DNA of 38,181 nt, from contig JAFGDT010000076.1 in the NCBI GenBank assembly GCA_016931965.1, forward strand, positions 1 to 38,181, written 5' to 3'. The notes below the pieces were generated by a model that had not been told where the DNA came from, did not search any database, and saw only the letters and a list, made by a program, of their open reading frames with translations. Below are positions 8,848 to 17,226 of this stretch, one piece after another. The position numbers and the translations under genes are program-made. The stretch is from a bacterium (GTDB lineage: Bacteria > Zhuqueibacterota > QNDG01 > DSAB01). Within the stretch, counting starts at the first letter, position 1. Every line of letters starts with the position of its first letter.

Positions 8848-10941
8848 CTACGCCGTCTCTTTTTCCTTCTTCGCTTTGGCTTCCGCAATAATCTTTGCTT
8901 CATATTCCTTCGGGACCGGTTCGTAATGGGAGAAACTTCTTGAGTGCAAACCTCTTCCAGATGTTAGAGAACGCAGTGTCGTTGCATATCGATCGAGTTC
9001 AGCCAAAGGCACTTTGGCTTTAATGATCTGGAAATGGCCTTTTGCATCCATTCCCATGATTTTCCCACGCCGACCGGAAAGATCTCCCATAACATCTCCC
9101 ATGCACTCTTCAGGAACCTTCACTTCTAAATCATAAATCGGCTCCAATAAAATGGGCCTGGCATTGAGAACACACTGTTTAAACACTTCACGGCCGGCAA
9201 CCTGAAAAGCAATATCCTTAGAATCCACTGGATGTTCTTTACCATCGTAAACAATGGCTTTCACATCAACAACCTTATAGCCCGCCAGGGGACCCGACTC
9301 CAAAACCTGCTTAACCCCTTTTTCAACAGAAGGAATATAAACAGCCGAGATGGCACCTCCTTTTATCGCATTATCGAACTGAAATCCTTCACCCCGATTT
9401 AATGGTTCGATCCGCATCCATACTTCAGCAAACTGTCCGGCGCCCCCCGTTTGCTTTTTATGGCGATATTTTTCATCAGCATTGGATGTAATGGTTTCCC
9501 GATAAGGTATTTTCGGCCTTTCTTCATCAACTTCCACACCGAATCGATCCTTTAAACGCTTAATGATAACGGACAAATGTAATTCACCTTGACCCGATAT
9601 TATGGTCTGATGCAATTCGGGATCCATCACAGCATGAAAACTGGGATCTTCATCATGGAGGATATGTAATCCATCTGAAATCTTCTCTTCATCGCTGCGA
9701 CTTTTGGGTCTAATCGCCACGCTCAGAACAGGTTCCGGAAATTGAATACGATCCAAAACAATCGGATTTCTTTTATCACATAACGTATCTCCTGTTGAGG
9801 TCTGCTTCAACTTTACCAGGGCACCAATATCACCCGCTTTCAAGTTGCCAATTTCTTTTCTATTTTTCCCATTAAGCAGATAAATCTGACCGATTCTTTC
9901 ACCATGCTTCTGTGAACTGTTGAGAACCTCTGCCCCTGAACTCAATGTTCCACTATATACCCTAACCAATGAAAGCTCACCGATGTGTGTTTCTGAGATC
10001 GTTTTAAAAACAAGACAACTGAGAGATTCATTGTCTGACACTTTTCTCGTGACAGGTTCTCCTTTTTCGGAATCGATCGCCTCAATCTGTTCAAAATCTG
10101 AAGGTGAGGGACCGAAATTTCCAATGACATCCAAGAGTTGTTTCATGCCATAATTTTTGGCGGCAGAGCCACAAAGCACAGGGATAATGGTTCTTTGATA
10201 AATGCCCTTTCTTAGTCCCATGATAAGTTGCTCATCGGAAAGGCTCTCTGTCTCAAAATAATTTTCGAGCAATTGATCGTCACTTTCAGCAGCTGCTTCA
10301 ACAATTCGATTTCTCATGTTCTTTGCCTTTTCAAGCAATTCTTCTGGAATATCAGAAACCGTGACCTCCCCTTTATCTCCACTTTCGAATGTCAACAGTT
10401 TCATTGAGATTAAATCCACAATCTTATTAAATCCTTCGCCTGGATTAACGGGAAAATGGAAAACAACGACACCATTTCCATATCTTTGTTGAATGCTATC
10501 GATCACCTGATCATAATGGACATGTTCATTATCCATTCGATTGACAAAAAACAAACGGGGAATCCCGTAAAAATCAGCAAATTCAACGACCTGTTCTGTT
10601 CCAACTTCAATACCCTCAACACCACTCACTACCACAATGGCCAAATCCGTTACCCGAAGCACACACTTCATGTCTCCGATAAAATCAAAATAACCGGGTG
10701 TATCAAGAATATTGATTTTCCAATCGTGCCAGACACCGTGCAACAAAGCTGTAACAATAGAAATTTTCCGTTCAATTTCATCGGGATGATAATCTGATAC
10801 GGTGCTTCCGTCATCAATCTTTCCCAAACGATTCACTTCACCCATGCTAAAAAGCAAAGCGTCTCCTAGAGAGGTTTTTCCAACACCACCATGACCAATT
10901 AATCCAATGTTACGAATTTTATCTACAGAAAAATCTTTCAC
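8848..10941 (-). CDS. Elongation factor G paralogue (EF-G2-like translational GTPase)
   Basis: A 697-residue translational GTPase with the full EF-G domain order: G domain, domain II, domains III-V. The P-loop is GHGGVGKT (16-23) rather than the GHVDAGKT of housekeeping EF-G. Switch II is DTPGYFDF and the NKxD motif reads NRMD. GHGGVGKT(S) with a non-canonical effector loop is characteristic of the second EF-G family (FusA2-like), whose roles can differ (ribosome recycling or stress) from translocation. The start is GTG with AAAGGAGG six bases upstream. It follows the acyl-CoA synthetase gene by 40 bp and is not in a ribosomal-protein operon, which supports paralogue status. Confidence 0.9.
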   Translation of the reverse strand: MKDFSVDKIRNIGLIGHGGVGKTSLGDALLFSMGEVNRLGKIDDGSTVSDYHPDEIERKISIVTALLHGVWHDWKINILDTPGYFDFIGDMKCVLRVTDLAIVVVSGVEGIEVGTEQVVEFADFYGIPRLFFVNRMDNEHVHYDQVIDSIQQRYGNGVVVFHFPVNPGEGFNKIVDLISMKLLTFESGDKGEVTVSDIPEELLEKAKNMRNRIVEAAAESDDQLLENYFETESLSDEQLIMGLRKGIYQRTIIPVLCGSAAKNYGMKQLLDVIGNFGPSPSDFEQIEAIDSEKGEPVTRKVSDNESLSCLVFKTISETHIGELSLVRVYSGTLSSGAEVLNSSQKHGERIGQIYLLNGKNRKEIGNLKAGDIGALVKLKQTSTGDTLCDKRNPIVLDRIQFPEPVLSVAIRPKSRSDEEKISDGLHILHDEDPSFHAVMDPELHQTIISGQGELHLSVIIKRLKDRFGVEVDEERPKIPYRETITSNADEKYRHKKQTGGAGQFAEVWMRIEPLNRGEGFQFDNAIKGGAISAVYIPSVEKGVKQVLESGPLAGYKVVDVKAIVYDGKEHPVDSKDIAFQVAGREVFKQCVLNARPILLEPIYDLEVKVPEECMGDVMGDLSGRRGKIMGMDAKGHFQIIKAKVPLAELDRYATTLRSLTSGRGLHSRSFSHYEPVPKEYEAKIIAEAKAKKEKETA

Positions 10942-10981
10942 AAAAAGCCTCCTTTGTCATAAAATAAATGCATACACCATA

Positions 10982-12502
10982 TCAATCCTGAATAATGAAT
11001 TGTTCGATCTTATTCCGTATGATGCGTCCTGTTGGTCCCGTTGGAAAAACAGAAACAAAATGAATAACCTGGGGACACTTATAAGCAGGCATATGTTCAC
11101 TGCAGTATTGTATAATTTCTTCCGCTGTTGCCTGTTCTTCTTTTTTAAGTAAGATGTAAGCATGTATTTTTTCCTCTTTATCTCCATCTGAAACTCCGAT
11201 GACCACTGCATCCTCAATTTTTACATGCTGGTACAGTAATGTTTCAATTTCATTTGGATAAATGTGAAATCCACCTTTTACAATAATATTTCTTTTCTGT
11301 TCGGTAATAAAACCAAATCCGTTATCTTTTAAAAGGGCAAGATCACCTGTATGAAGCCACCCATTTTCAATGACCTGATTTGTTTTCTCAGGTTGATTGA
11401 GATACCCCTTCATCACATTTGGACCTTGGATAACAATTTCTCCTATTTCACCGGGTCGTATTTCCACATTTTTATCATCAACAATTTTCATTTCAATACC
11501 CTGCATGGGCAACCCGATGGAACCCGCCTTCCGTTCCGTACTGGCACGGTTGAAAGACACCATTGGAGATGCCTCTGTCAATCCATACCCTTCCAGAATG
11601 GATACGTTGAATTTCTTTTCAAATGCATCCATCGTAACCTGTCGTAAAGCACCAGCAACCGATAAACAGAATCTGAGTGATTGTAGATTATATTGATCCG
11701 CTTGATTTACGTTCAACATCTCTTCAAACAGAGAAGGAATGCCCACAAAGTAATTGGGAGTTTCTTTTTCAATCATTTTTAAAATAAAAGCCGCTTCTAA
11801 ATTGGTCATCAAGATAATTGTGGCTCCGGCACTTAGAAAGGAGTTCATCACAAGTGTCTGACCGAAGAGATGAGAAAAAGGCAGAACACCCAGCACACGG
11901 TCTTCAGGATTGATTTTAAATAATTCACAACATGAATCCACATTTGCCAAAATATTTTGATGGGTCAATTCCACTCCTTGAGAAGGTCCTGTGGTTCCTG
12001 ATGTATAGGCAATAATCGCTGTATCATCAGCTTCATTCTCATAAACCACATCAAAAGGTTCACTTATTTCTATCAAATAGGTCAATCGATGTTCTCTGGA
12101 CTCCACTTTATCACCCAACACAATCAATTTTTCACACCTTTTTATTTCCTGAACTGCTGGATGGACCTGGGACCGGAGTTTTTCCCAGAAAACAATACCG
12201 CGGACTTGCGAATCAACCAAACAACGTTTTATCTCCTCTGATTTAAAGTGAATAGGAATCGGCACAACGGTCACGCCAATCTGTAACAACGCATAATAGG
12301 ATATCGGGAAATGGGGCACATTGGGAAGCATGATGGCCATTCGATCTTTTTCAACCAATCCAATTTTTTTAAATCCATGAGCAAGACGGTTCGTAGCCTC
12401 ATTCATTTTATCATATTGAATTTGATGCTCTTTAAAAATCAGAGCCAAATGATTGGGATACTGATTTGCCGAATCCTTTACAATTTGATAAATATTTGTC
12501 AA
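10982..12502 (-). CDS. AMP-dependent acyl-CoA synthetase/ligase-like protein
   Basis: A 506-residue member of the ANL superfamily, normally activating a fatty or organic acid to the acyl-adenylate and then acyl-CoA. Motifs: P-loop IIAYTSGTTGPSQGVELTHQN, GYGLTEASPMV, HTGDLALL, and the KGGFHIYPNEIE hinge. The C-terminal A10 motif, usually TGK(I/V)xR with the catalytic lysine, reads TGRIIRNK: the lysine is replaced by arginine (codon CGC). This could reduce adenylation. The start is TTG, chosen because GAGGAG lies 7-8 bases upstream; a nearby ATG is out of frame (ATG CGT TGA). Substrate cannot be assigned. It may head the long minus-strand run down to 5775. Confidence 0.88.
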   Translation of the reverse strand: MTNIYQIVKDSANQYPNHLALIFKEHQIQYDKMNEATNRLAHGFKKIGLVEKDRMAIMLPNVPHFPISYYALLQIGVTVVPIPIHFKSEEIKRCLVDSQVRGIVFWEKLRSQVHPAVQEIKRCEKLIVLGDKVESREHRLTYLIEISEPFDVVYENEADDTAIIAYTSGTTGPSQGVELTHQNILANVDSCCELFKINPEDRVLGVLPFSHLFGQTLVMNSFLSAGATIILMTNLEAAFILKMIEKETPNYFVGIPSLFEEMLNVNQADQYNLQSLRFCLSVAGALRQVTMDAFEKKFNVSILEGYGLTEASPMVSFNRASTERKAGSIGLPMQGIEMKIVDDKNVEIRPGEIGEIVIQGPNVMKGYLNQPEKTNQVIENGWLHTGDLALLKDNGFGFITEQKRNIIVKGGFHIYPNEIETLLYQHVKIEDAVVIGVSDGDKEEKIHAYILLKKEEQATAEEIIQYCSEHMPAYKCPQVIHFVSVFPTGPTGRIIRNKIEQFIIQD

Positions 12503-13108
12503 CGCATTTCTCCTCTACATGGTTCATCATTTTTTCCACATTCAATTCATAAAAAATGATAGGATCGGCTTTTATCCAATGGATATGCATACTTGTTCTC
12601 TTCTTTCTGTAACTGAAAAGTGATCGATGAACGCTTTCCTTAAAAAATAGAGATAGATTATAAATAAGATATTGATCTCCAATTAAAAAAATTCAAATGA
12701 ATCGGATATCGCTTTGCGAAAAAAGCATTCTCTTTTCTTAATGTTTGCATACAATGACGGAATCCAATATAATAATCAGTTATGAATATCCACTTCACAA
12801 ATATAAGATTGTTTTGAAAAGAAAATTACCCGGTTTAAATATACGCCACTTTATATTTTCTTGATAACAATGATTCATTTGTTTATTCCCAACTGCTTTT
12901 GCCAATGAACGAACACTCCATTTCGGGAAAAACAAGCCTATTATGATCCTATATTCATAAACATTATATTTTAATAAAACTTTTTTTTATAATCAAGAGC
13001 TTTTTAATGTGAATAAGGGTTGATTATTTTGAATTAACTATGAATTCGATAACATCATTTAGTCAATATTAGTCACTATGAAAATCTGTTGAACAACAGG
13101 ACCTTCAA
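12503..13108. other. AT-rich intergenic region, no gene seen
   Basis: About 600 bp lie between the acyl-CoA synthetase start and the bidirectional terminator. They are strongly AT-rich and contain stops in all frames. They must hold the promoter of the minus-strand synthetase run. I could not find a convincing sigma-70 pair, and the one GG-N10-GC spacing (around 12945-12960, minus strand) is too degenerate to call sigma-54. I see no tRNA, repeat or conserved RNA fold. A small RNA cannot be excluded by eye. Confidence 0.4.
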
Positions 13109-13146
13109 ACACAAAAAGGCTCATCTGACGATGAGCCTTTTTGTGT
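13109..13146. terminator. Strong bidirectional intrinsic terminator
   Basis: A 17-bp perfect stem (13109-13125 with 13130-13146) has a TGAC tetraloop. The core AAAAAGGCTCATC/GATGAGCCTTTTT is flanked by A and T tracts on both sides, so it works in either direction. It lies 52 bp downstream of the pseudo-receiver kinase stop codon and closes the minus-strand signalling block. Confidence 0.9.
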
Positions 13147-13197
13147 GTTCAAATAAACAAATGAACAAATGTATTTGAAATCCTCTCTATTTTTTCA

Positions 13198-14265
13198 TTA
13201 AGTCGAAGCTTCAATATCCAACATCCGTGTTCCTCTTAAATATTCTTTTGTCACAGGATGTGTAATCCTTGCCAATTTTTGTGTAATATTTCTTATTCGT
13301 CGAGCATTACTCATAATAATTCTTAAGCGCCTTTTAATATCCTCACTCGCAATACTCTCATCCTGCAATAAAAACTGCACATTCCCAAGAATAGGTACGA
13401 GCGGATTGTTAATCTCATGATTCACAGCAACCGCTGTTTCAACAATGGCTGCCAATCGATCGGATTCATTGGTATCATACTCGGTAAACTCTTTTCCTCC
13501 AATTATCTTGCTGACAACCAAAGCCCCCATTGCTTTTCCATTTCCATTTTTCATAGAAGAGATTGACAAATTGATAGGAATCTTATGACCATCCTTTCGA
13601 ATAACAACAGTCTTATAATTCTGAACTTTATTCCTCCGCCGCATAAATGCAGCGATTCTTAAAAGTTCTGATGATCCTTTCTCTAAAAAATGGCTTACAC
13701 GTTGTCCAACCACTTCTTCAAATCGATACCCCAACATTTCTTCACTGGCTCGATTACAGTAAGTAGCAATGCCTACATTATCCGTCACGATAATCGAATC
13801 TGTTGAACTCTCTACCACACTCTCCAAAAAATCTCTGGCCTCGAGAACCGTTTTCCAAAAATTGACTTCCTGTTTCTTCAATTTATTGCTGACAAGAACA
13901 TTTTCTACAAATTCAATCAGTTCTTTTGCTCTAAAAGGTTTCCTCAAACAGGCACTGAATCCCAAGCTAAATAACTCGGGTTTATTTCCATCGCCATTAT
14001 TCGTAATCGCAATAAATGGAATATCTCTTATCGAATGAAAACGATTATCTGTAAGAAACCGTGAATATACCTCTTCACCTGAAATATCAGAAAGTGAACA
14101 CTCAACAACCACCACATCAGGATTTGTTTGAGCGATTTGTTGAAGACCTTCGTATCCACAGCTGCAGGGAATACAATCGTAACCTTTTTGAGAAAAAGCG
14201 CCTTTCACTTTTTTTCTGTACTTTTGTGTATGATCAATATAGATGATTCTTTTATCTTTTTGCAT
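13198..14265 (-). CDS. Pseudo-receiver/PAS/HisKA protein lacking the kinase ATPase domain
   Basis: A 355-residue signalling protein. Residues 1-125 form a receiver-like domain, but the phospho-acceptor aspartate is glutamate (Glu55 in VVVVECSLSD) and the acidic pair at the N-terminus is DH rather than DD. Lys109 (LRKPF) remains. A PAS domain spans about 145-260. A HisKA-type helix pair follows, with H-box VNHEINNPLVPILGN (His283). The protein ends at 355 with no HATPase_c domain. It may be a phospho-relay or dimerisation partner for another kinase. The start used is the ATG one base after the upstream stop; an in-frame TTG at 14292 would overlap the preceding gene by 26 bp. It is translationally coupled to the single-domain receiver. 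Confidence 0.85.
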   Translation of the reverse strand: MQKDKRIIYIDHTQKYRKKVKGAFSQKGYDCIPCSCGYEGLQQIAQTNPDVVVVECSLSDISGEEVYSRFLTDNRFHSIRDIPFIAITNNGDGNKPELFSLGFSACLRKPFRAKELIEFVENVLVSNKLKKQEVNFWKTVLEARDFLESVVESSTDSIIVTDNVGIATYCNRASEEMLGYRFEEVVGQRVSHFLEKGSSELLRIAAFMRRRNKVQNYKTVVIRKDGHKIPINLSISSMKNGNGKAMGALVVSKIIGGKEFTEYDTNESDRLAAIVETAVAVNHEINNPLVPILGNVQFLLQDESIASEDIKRRLRIIMSNARRIRNITQKLARITHPVTKEYLRGTRMLDIEAST

Positions 14266-14266
14266 A

Positions 14267-14638
14267 TTAATTACCCAGTCGCTCAGAAACAAGTTGTTTC
14301 AGCGTAATAAGATCCCAGGGTTTTGCCAAATACAAAGTACCATCTTCTTCATTCTCCATCACACTGCCAAATTTCATATTAAAATATCCTGACGTCAGCA
14401 CACAAACAACATTCGGATTCATAATCCGTATACGTTCAAGTAATTCCGATCCTGAAGCATCTGGTAGTTTCAAATCTGAAAGAACAAAATCAATTGAATG
14501 ATTATCAATAATCTCCATTGCATCGGTTGCCTTTGTGGCAGTATAGAGATTGTATCCTTCTCTTGAGAAAAGATCGACTAAAATATCAAGGATTTCCTCT
14601 TCATCATCAACAAAAAGTAATGTCTTAGTAGAAGGCAT
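14267..14638 (-). CDS. Single-domain response regulator (CheY-like receiver)
   Basis: A 123-residue stand-alone receiver. The acidic pair is Asp11/Asp12 (FVDDEEE), the phospho-acceptor Asp55 is in LSDLKLPD, a conserved Thr/Ser is in LTSGY, and the Lys is in LAKPWD. All key residues are present, so it should be phosphorylated, unlike the pseudo-receiver encoded one base downstream. It has no output domain. Likely roles are phospho-relay or protein-protein switching within this block. The ATG follows GGAGG. A well-spaced sigma-54 promoter lies 58 bp upstream. Confidence 0.93.
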   Translation of the reverse strand: MPSTKTLLFVDDEEEILDILVDLFSREGYNLYTATKATDAMEIIDNHSIDFVLSDLKLPDASGSELLERIRIMNPNVVCVLTSGYFNMKFGSVMENEEDGTLYLAKPWDLITLKQLVSERLGN

Positions 14639-14695
14639 TGAACCTCCACATTCAGTCGGTTGAAATTGTATGTTACCCCATCAATATAGAGACAA

Positions 14696-14711
14696 GGCAA
14701 CATACATGCCA
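14696..14711 (-). promoter_or_regulatory. Sigma-54 (-24/-12) promoter of the receiver/pseudo-receiver unit
   Basis: On the minus strand the sequence is TGGCAT-GTATG-TTGCC. Against the consensus TGGCAC-N5-TTGCA it keeps the invariant GG and GC with the correct 10-bp gap and differs at two positions. It lies 58 bp upstream of the receiver start. A 6-bp-arm dyad (ATTAAC-TACG-GTTAAT, 14730-14745) is just upstream and could be an activator site, although it is closer than most enhancer sites. Confidence 0.75.
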
Positions 14712-14729
14712 CAATTGATATATTTGGGT

Positions 14730-14745
14730 ATTAACTACGGTTAAT
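14730..14745. promoter_or_regulatory. Dyad upstream of the sigma-54 promoter, candidate activator site
   Basis: A perfect inverted repeat, ATTAAC/GTTAAT with TACG between, lies 19 bp upstream of the -24 element. Weaker flanking symmetry (ATTGAT at 14713-14718, ATCAAT at 14744-14749) surrounds it. NtrC-type activators bind such dyads, normally about 80-150 bp from the start site. I found no second copy in the upstream regions of the other two sigma-54 promoters. Confidence 0.35.
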
Positions 14746-14847
14746 CAATATGTTATAAATTGAAAATCAAGTTTGATAAGCGATAGGATATGATGATAAA
14801 AAGGCAAGCTTTTCCTGAGAGGGGATCAATTTACCCATGATATTCAA

Positions 14848-16221
14848 TCAAACAGATAAACCTTCCTTTCGATATTCATTTAATTTATTACGCAAAGTCC
14901 GGACACTGATCCCCAGCAATTCTGCTGTTTTGGTTCTGTTTTGATCATGCTCTTTCAACGTCGTTAAAATAAGGGATCTTTCAACATCTCGAATAGTCAT
15001 AGCTGAAGAGAATCCATTAAATGGCGTATCACCCGGTAAATGATCATCCAAAAAAAAGTGATGTACATCCAATTGGTCATCATCTGGAGAACACATGACC
15101 ACAGCCCGCTCAATACAATTCTCAATTTCCCGTACATTGCCCGGCCACTCTCTTTGGCTTAATATTTTCATGGCTTTCTCTGATACACCTTTAATATGAT
15201 GTCCGTTTTCAGCAGCATAACTTTTAACAAAATGCTGTATCAATAGGGGTATATCATCCCGTCTTTCAATCACCTTGGGCAAATAGATAGGGACCACATT
15301 CAACCGATAAAAAAGATCTTCTCGAAAATGGCCTTTTTCAACTTCTTGATGCAAATCCTTATTCGTTGTTGCAATAATGCGCACATCCACAGGAATGAGT
15401 TTGCCGCCACCAACCCTCTCAATCTCCCTTTCCTGGAGAACACGAAGGAGTTTTGCCTGTAATCCAGGAGTGATTTCACTCACTTCATCCAAAAGCAAAG
15501 TACCCCCATCGGCCATTTCAAAACGTCCCTTAGTCATTCTGTATGCACCCGTAAACGCACCCTTTTCATGACCGAACAATTCACTTTCCACCAATCCTTC
15601 AGGAAGAGCCGCACAATTCGTTGTCACAAAGGGACCATGTTTCCGATGGCTATTGTAATGGATTGCTCTGGCAACGAGTTCTTTACCGGTGCCACTGGCT
15701 CCCTGAATCAAAACGGTGGCTTTACTTCTCGAAACCATTCGAATGCATTCAAACACCCTTTTCATGGGTTCACTATTGCCGATGATATTTTCAAAACTAA
15801 ATTTTCTGTCCAACTCGGAACGAAGATAGAGATTCTCATCGACTAGATTCTTATATTCAAAAAATTTTTTAACAACCAATTCCATCTCATCCAAATTGAA
15901 CGGTTTGGTAATATAATCGAACGCTCCTTGCTTCATCGATTTGACCGCATTTTTTATGGAACCATAGGCAGTGATCATAATAATACCCAAATCTGGATAT
16001 TTCTTTTTCACCCTGGATAGTATTTCCATTCCACTCAGATCTGGAAGACGCAGATCAGTAACCAGCAAATCGTATTTTTTTTCATCGATTCTTTTTAAGG
16101 CCTTTTTGCCATACATTTCAGTATCAACTTCATATCCCCTTTTTCGAAACGTTTCATTCAGCAAATCTCGAATCATTTCTTCATCGTCAATAACCAAAAT
16201 CTTCTTTTTATCCACACCCAT
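14848..16221 (-). CDS. NtrC-family sigma-54-dependent response regulator
   Basis: A 457-residue transcription activator. The receiver spans 1-125 (acidic pair Asp12/Asp13, phospho-acceptor Asp56 in VTDLRLPD, Lys in TKPF). The AAA+ sigma-54 interaction domain spans about 140-370 with Walker A GASGTGKE, the sigma-54 contact loop GAFTGA, Walker B GGTLLLDE and the sensor/arginine-finger region FREDLFYRLNV. The C-terminus (about 410-455) is a Fis-type helix-turn-helix (TKTAELLGISVRTLRNKL). All catalytic motifs are intact. The ATG directly follows the TAG of the upstream degenerate kinase (TAGATG), so the two are a coupled pair. It probably acts at the three -24/-12 promoters seen in this block. 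Confidence 0.96.
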   Translation of the reverse strand: MGVDKKKILVIDDEEMIRDLLNETFRKRGYEVDTEMYGKKALKRIDEKKYDLLVTDLRLPDLSGMEILSRVKKKYPDLGIIMITAYGSIKNAVKSMKQGAFDYITKPFNLDEMELVVKKFFEYKNLVDENLYLRSELDRKFSFENIIGNSEPMKRVFECIRMVSRSKATVLIQGASGTGKELVARAIHYNSHRKHGPFVTTNCAALPEGLVESELFGHEKGAFTGAYRMTKGRFEMADGGTLLLDEVSEITPGLQAKLLRVLQEREIERVGGGKLIPVDVRIIATTNKDLHQEVEKGHFREDLFYRLNVVPIYLPKVIERRDDIPLLIQHFVKSYAAENGHHIKGVSEKAMKILSQREWPGNVREIENCIERAVVMCSPDDDQLDVHHFFLDDHLPGDTPFNGFSSAMTIRDVERSLILTTLKEHDQNRTKTAELLGISVRTLRNKLNEYRKEGLSV

Positions 16222-16929
16222 CTACTCTTTTCCTTTCAACAATTGAATGGATAATATCCTACGATCACCAGATTTTGTATTGAATGACACACGGCCTTGG
16301 TGCAATTCGACCATTTTTAAAACAATCGCCAGAGAGAGTCTCGCTTCCACCGGTTCACAACTGTTCACCATTTGGGTGATGTTGCCCTTTAGATTCCCTG
16401 ATGTGCTGTTCTTCAAGAGATAAAAGGTAACACGGATACACGCCTCAGACTGAGAAGTAATATCAATTTTTTCTATTTTTGTATCCACCAATTGTGTGAA
16501 CTGAATCGCATGAAAAAACAGCTTACCCATTAGATAGGGATCAGCGTACAACTCAATGGCTCCATTTTTATCATTAGAATGAGCAGTCATCAATGCATTT
16601 AATTCATCATCCTCTTCGAACAGATTTCTCCACGCAGAACGGATAATCGACTGCAATTGCACTTTTTTCAAGCTCGGTTTCGAAAGAGAAATCAATGTTG
16701 TTAAATTGATAATCAGTTCGTTTAGTTTGACCACGCCAGTCTGAATGCGTTTAACAAGCCGTATCCTCGGATCTTTTGATCCGAGATCTTTCTCAAGGAG
16801 AGTTGCAAATCCACCGATTCCTCCCAGACTATTTTTAATCTTATGAACAACATCTGGAAAAAGCTTCTCATTCACTTTTATATCATACCCGGACATTCCA
16901 CTGTCCCTATTTTGATTCCCTGCCTTCAA
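16222..16929 (-). CDS. Degenerate histidine kinase paired with the NtrC-type regulator
   Basis: A 235-residue soluble protein. A HisKA-like segment has H-box DVVHKIKNSLGGIGGF (His29 from the TTG start). The rest resembles a HATPase_c domain but is eroded: where the N-box NLxxNAxxxT is expected it reads FFHAIQFTQ, no DxGxG G1 box is visible, and only a G2-like segment (ARLSLAIVLKMVELHQGRV) remains. ATP binding is doubtful. It may act as a phosphatase or phosphotransfer partner of the NtrC-type protein, whose gene starts at the adjacent base. The start is uncertain: TTG at 16929 has AGGGATAGG upstream; an ATG lies at 16896. A candidate sigma-54 promoter is at 16990-17005. Confidence 0.75.
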   Translation of the reverse strand: MKAGNQNRDSGMSGYDIKVNEKLFPDVVHKIKNSLGGIGGFATLLEKDLGSKDPRIRLVKRIQTGVVKLNELIINLTTLISLSKPSLKKVQLQSIIRSAWRNLFEEDDELNALMTAHSNDKNGAIELYADPYLMGKLFFHAIQFTQLVDTKIEKIDITSQSEACIRVTFYLLKNSTSGNLKGNITQMVNSCEPVEARLSLAIVLKMVELHQGRVSFNTKSGDRRILSIQLLKGKE

Positions 16930-16989
16930 ATGATTTGCCTATCCCTTACTAAAGATATTATCGTAATAAAATATTTACAAAAAATGCTG

Positions 16990-17005
16990 TGCCTAAATCA
17001 TGCCA
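16990..17005 (-). promoter_or_regulatory. Candidate sigma-54 promoter of the degenerate kinase/NtrC-type pair
   Basis: The minus strand reads TGGCAT-GATTT-AGGCA. The invariant GG and GC are present at the exact 10-bp gap and the -24 half is near-consensus. The -12 half has AG where TT is expected. It lies 60-75 bp upstream of the TTG start. If real, the NtrC-type activator would control its own operon. Confidence 0.55.
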
Positions 17006-17170
17006 TAAATGGAACCATGTCCGTCCAAATAAAAAAATAATCATCTACTTTTTATCCGTTTCAATAAAACCATGTAAAAAACACGATATCTTATTGTATT
17101 TTTCTCATTCTACAGCTATTCCTTAATGATTTACCAATGATTCATCATTCATCCTGGCCCATCTTTAAAA

Positions 17171-17200
17171 AAAAACCTGCAAGATATTCTTACAGGTTTT
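17171..17200 (-). terminator. Intrinsic terminator of the 816-residue hybrid kinase gene
   Basis: On the minus strand AAAACCTGTAAGA pairs with TCTTGCAGGTTTT (one T-G wobble) around a 3-nt loop, and the descending arm runs into nine consecutive T. It lies 27 bp past the kinase stop codon. This separates the hybrid kinase transcript from the downstream sigma-54 unit. Confidence 0.85.
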
Positions 17201-17226
17201 AACGACTGGTTTCATTTTGAAAAAGA

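Noticed and set aside
12945..12960. GG-N10-GC spacing upstream of the acyl-CoA synthetase run
   Set aside because: Outside the GG and GC, the match to the sigma-54 consensus is poor and it is over 400 bp from the start codon.
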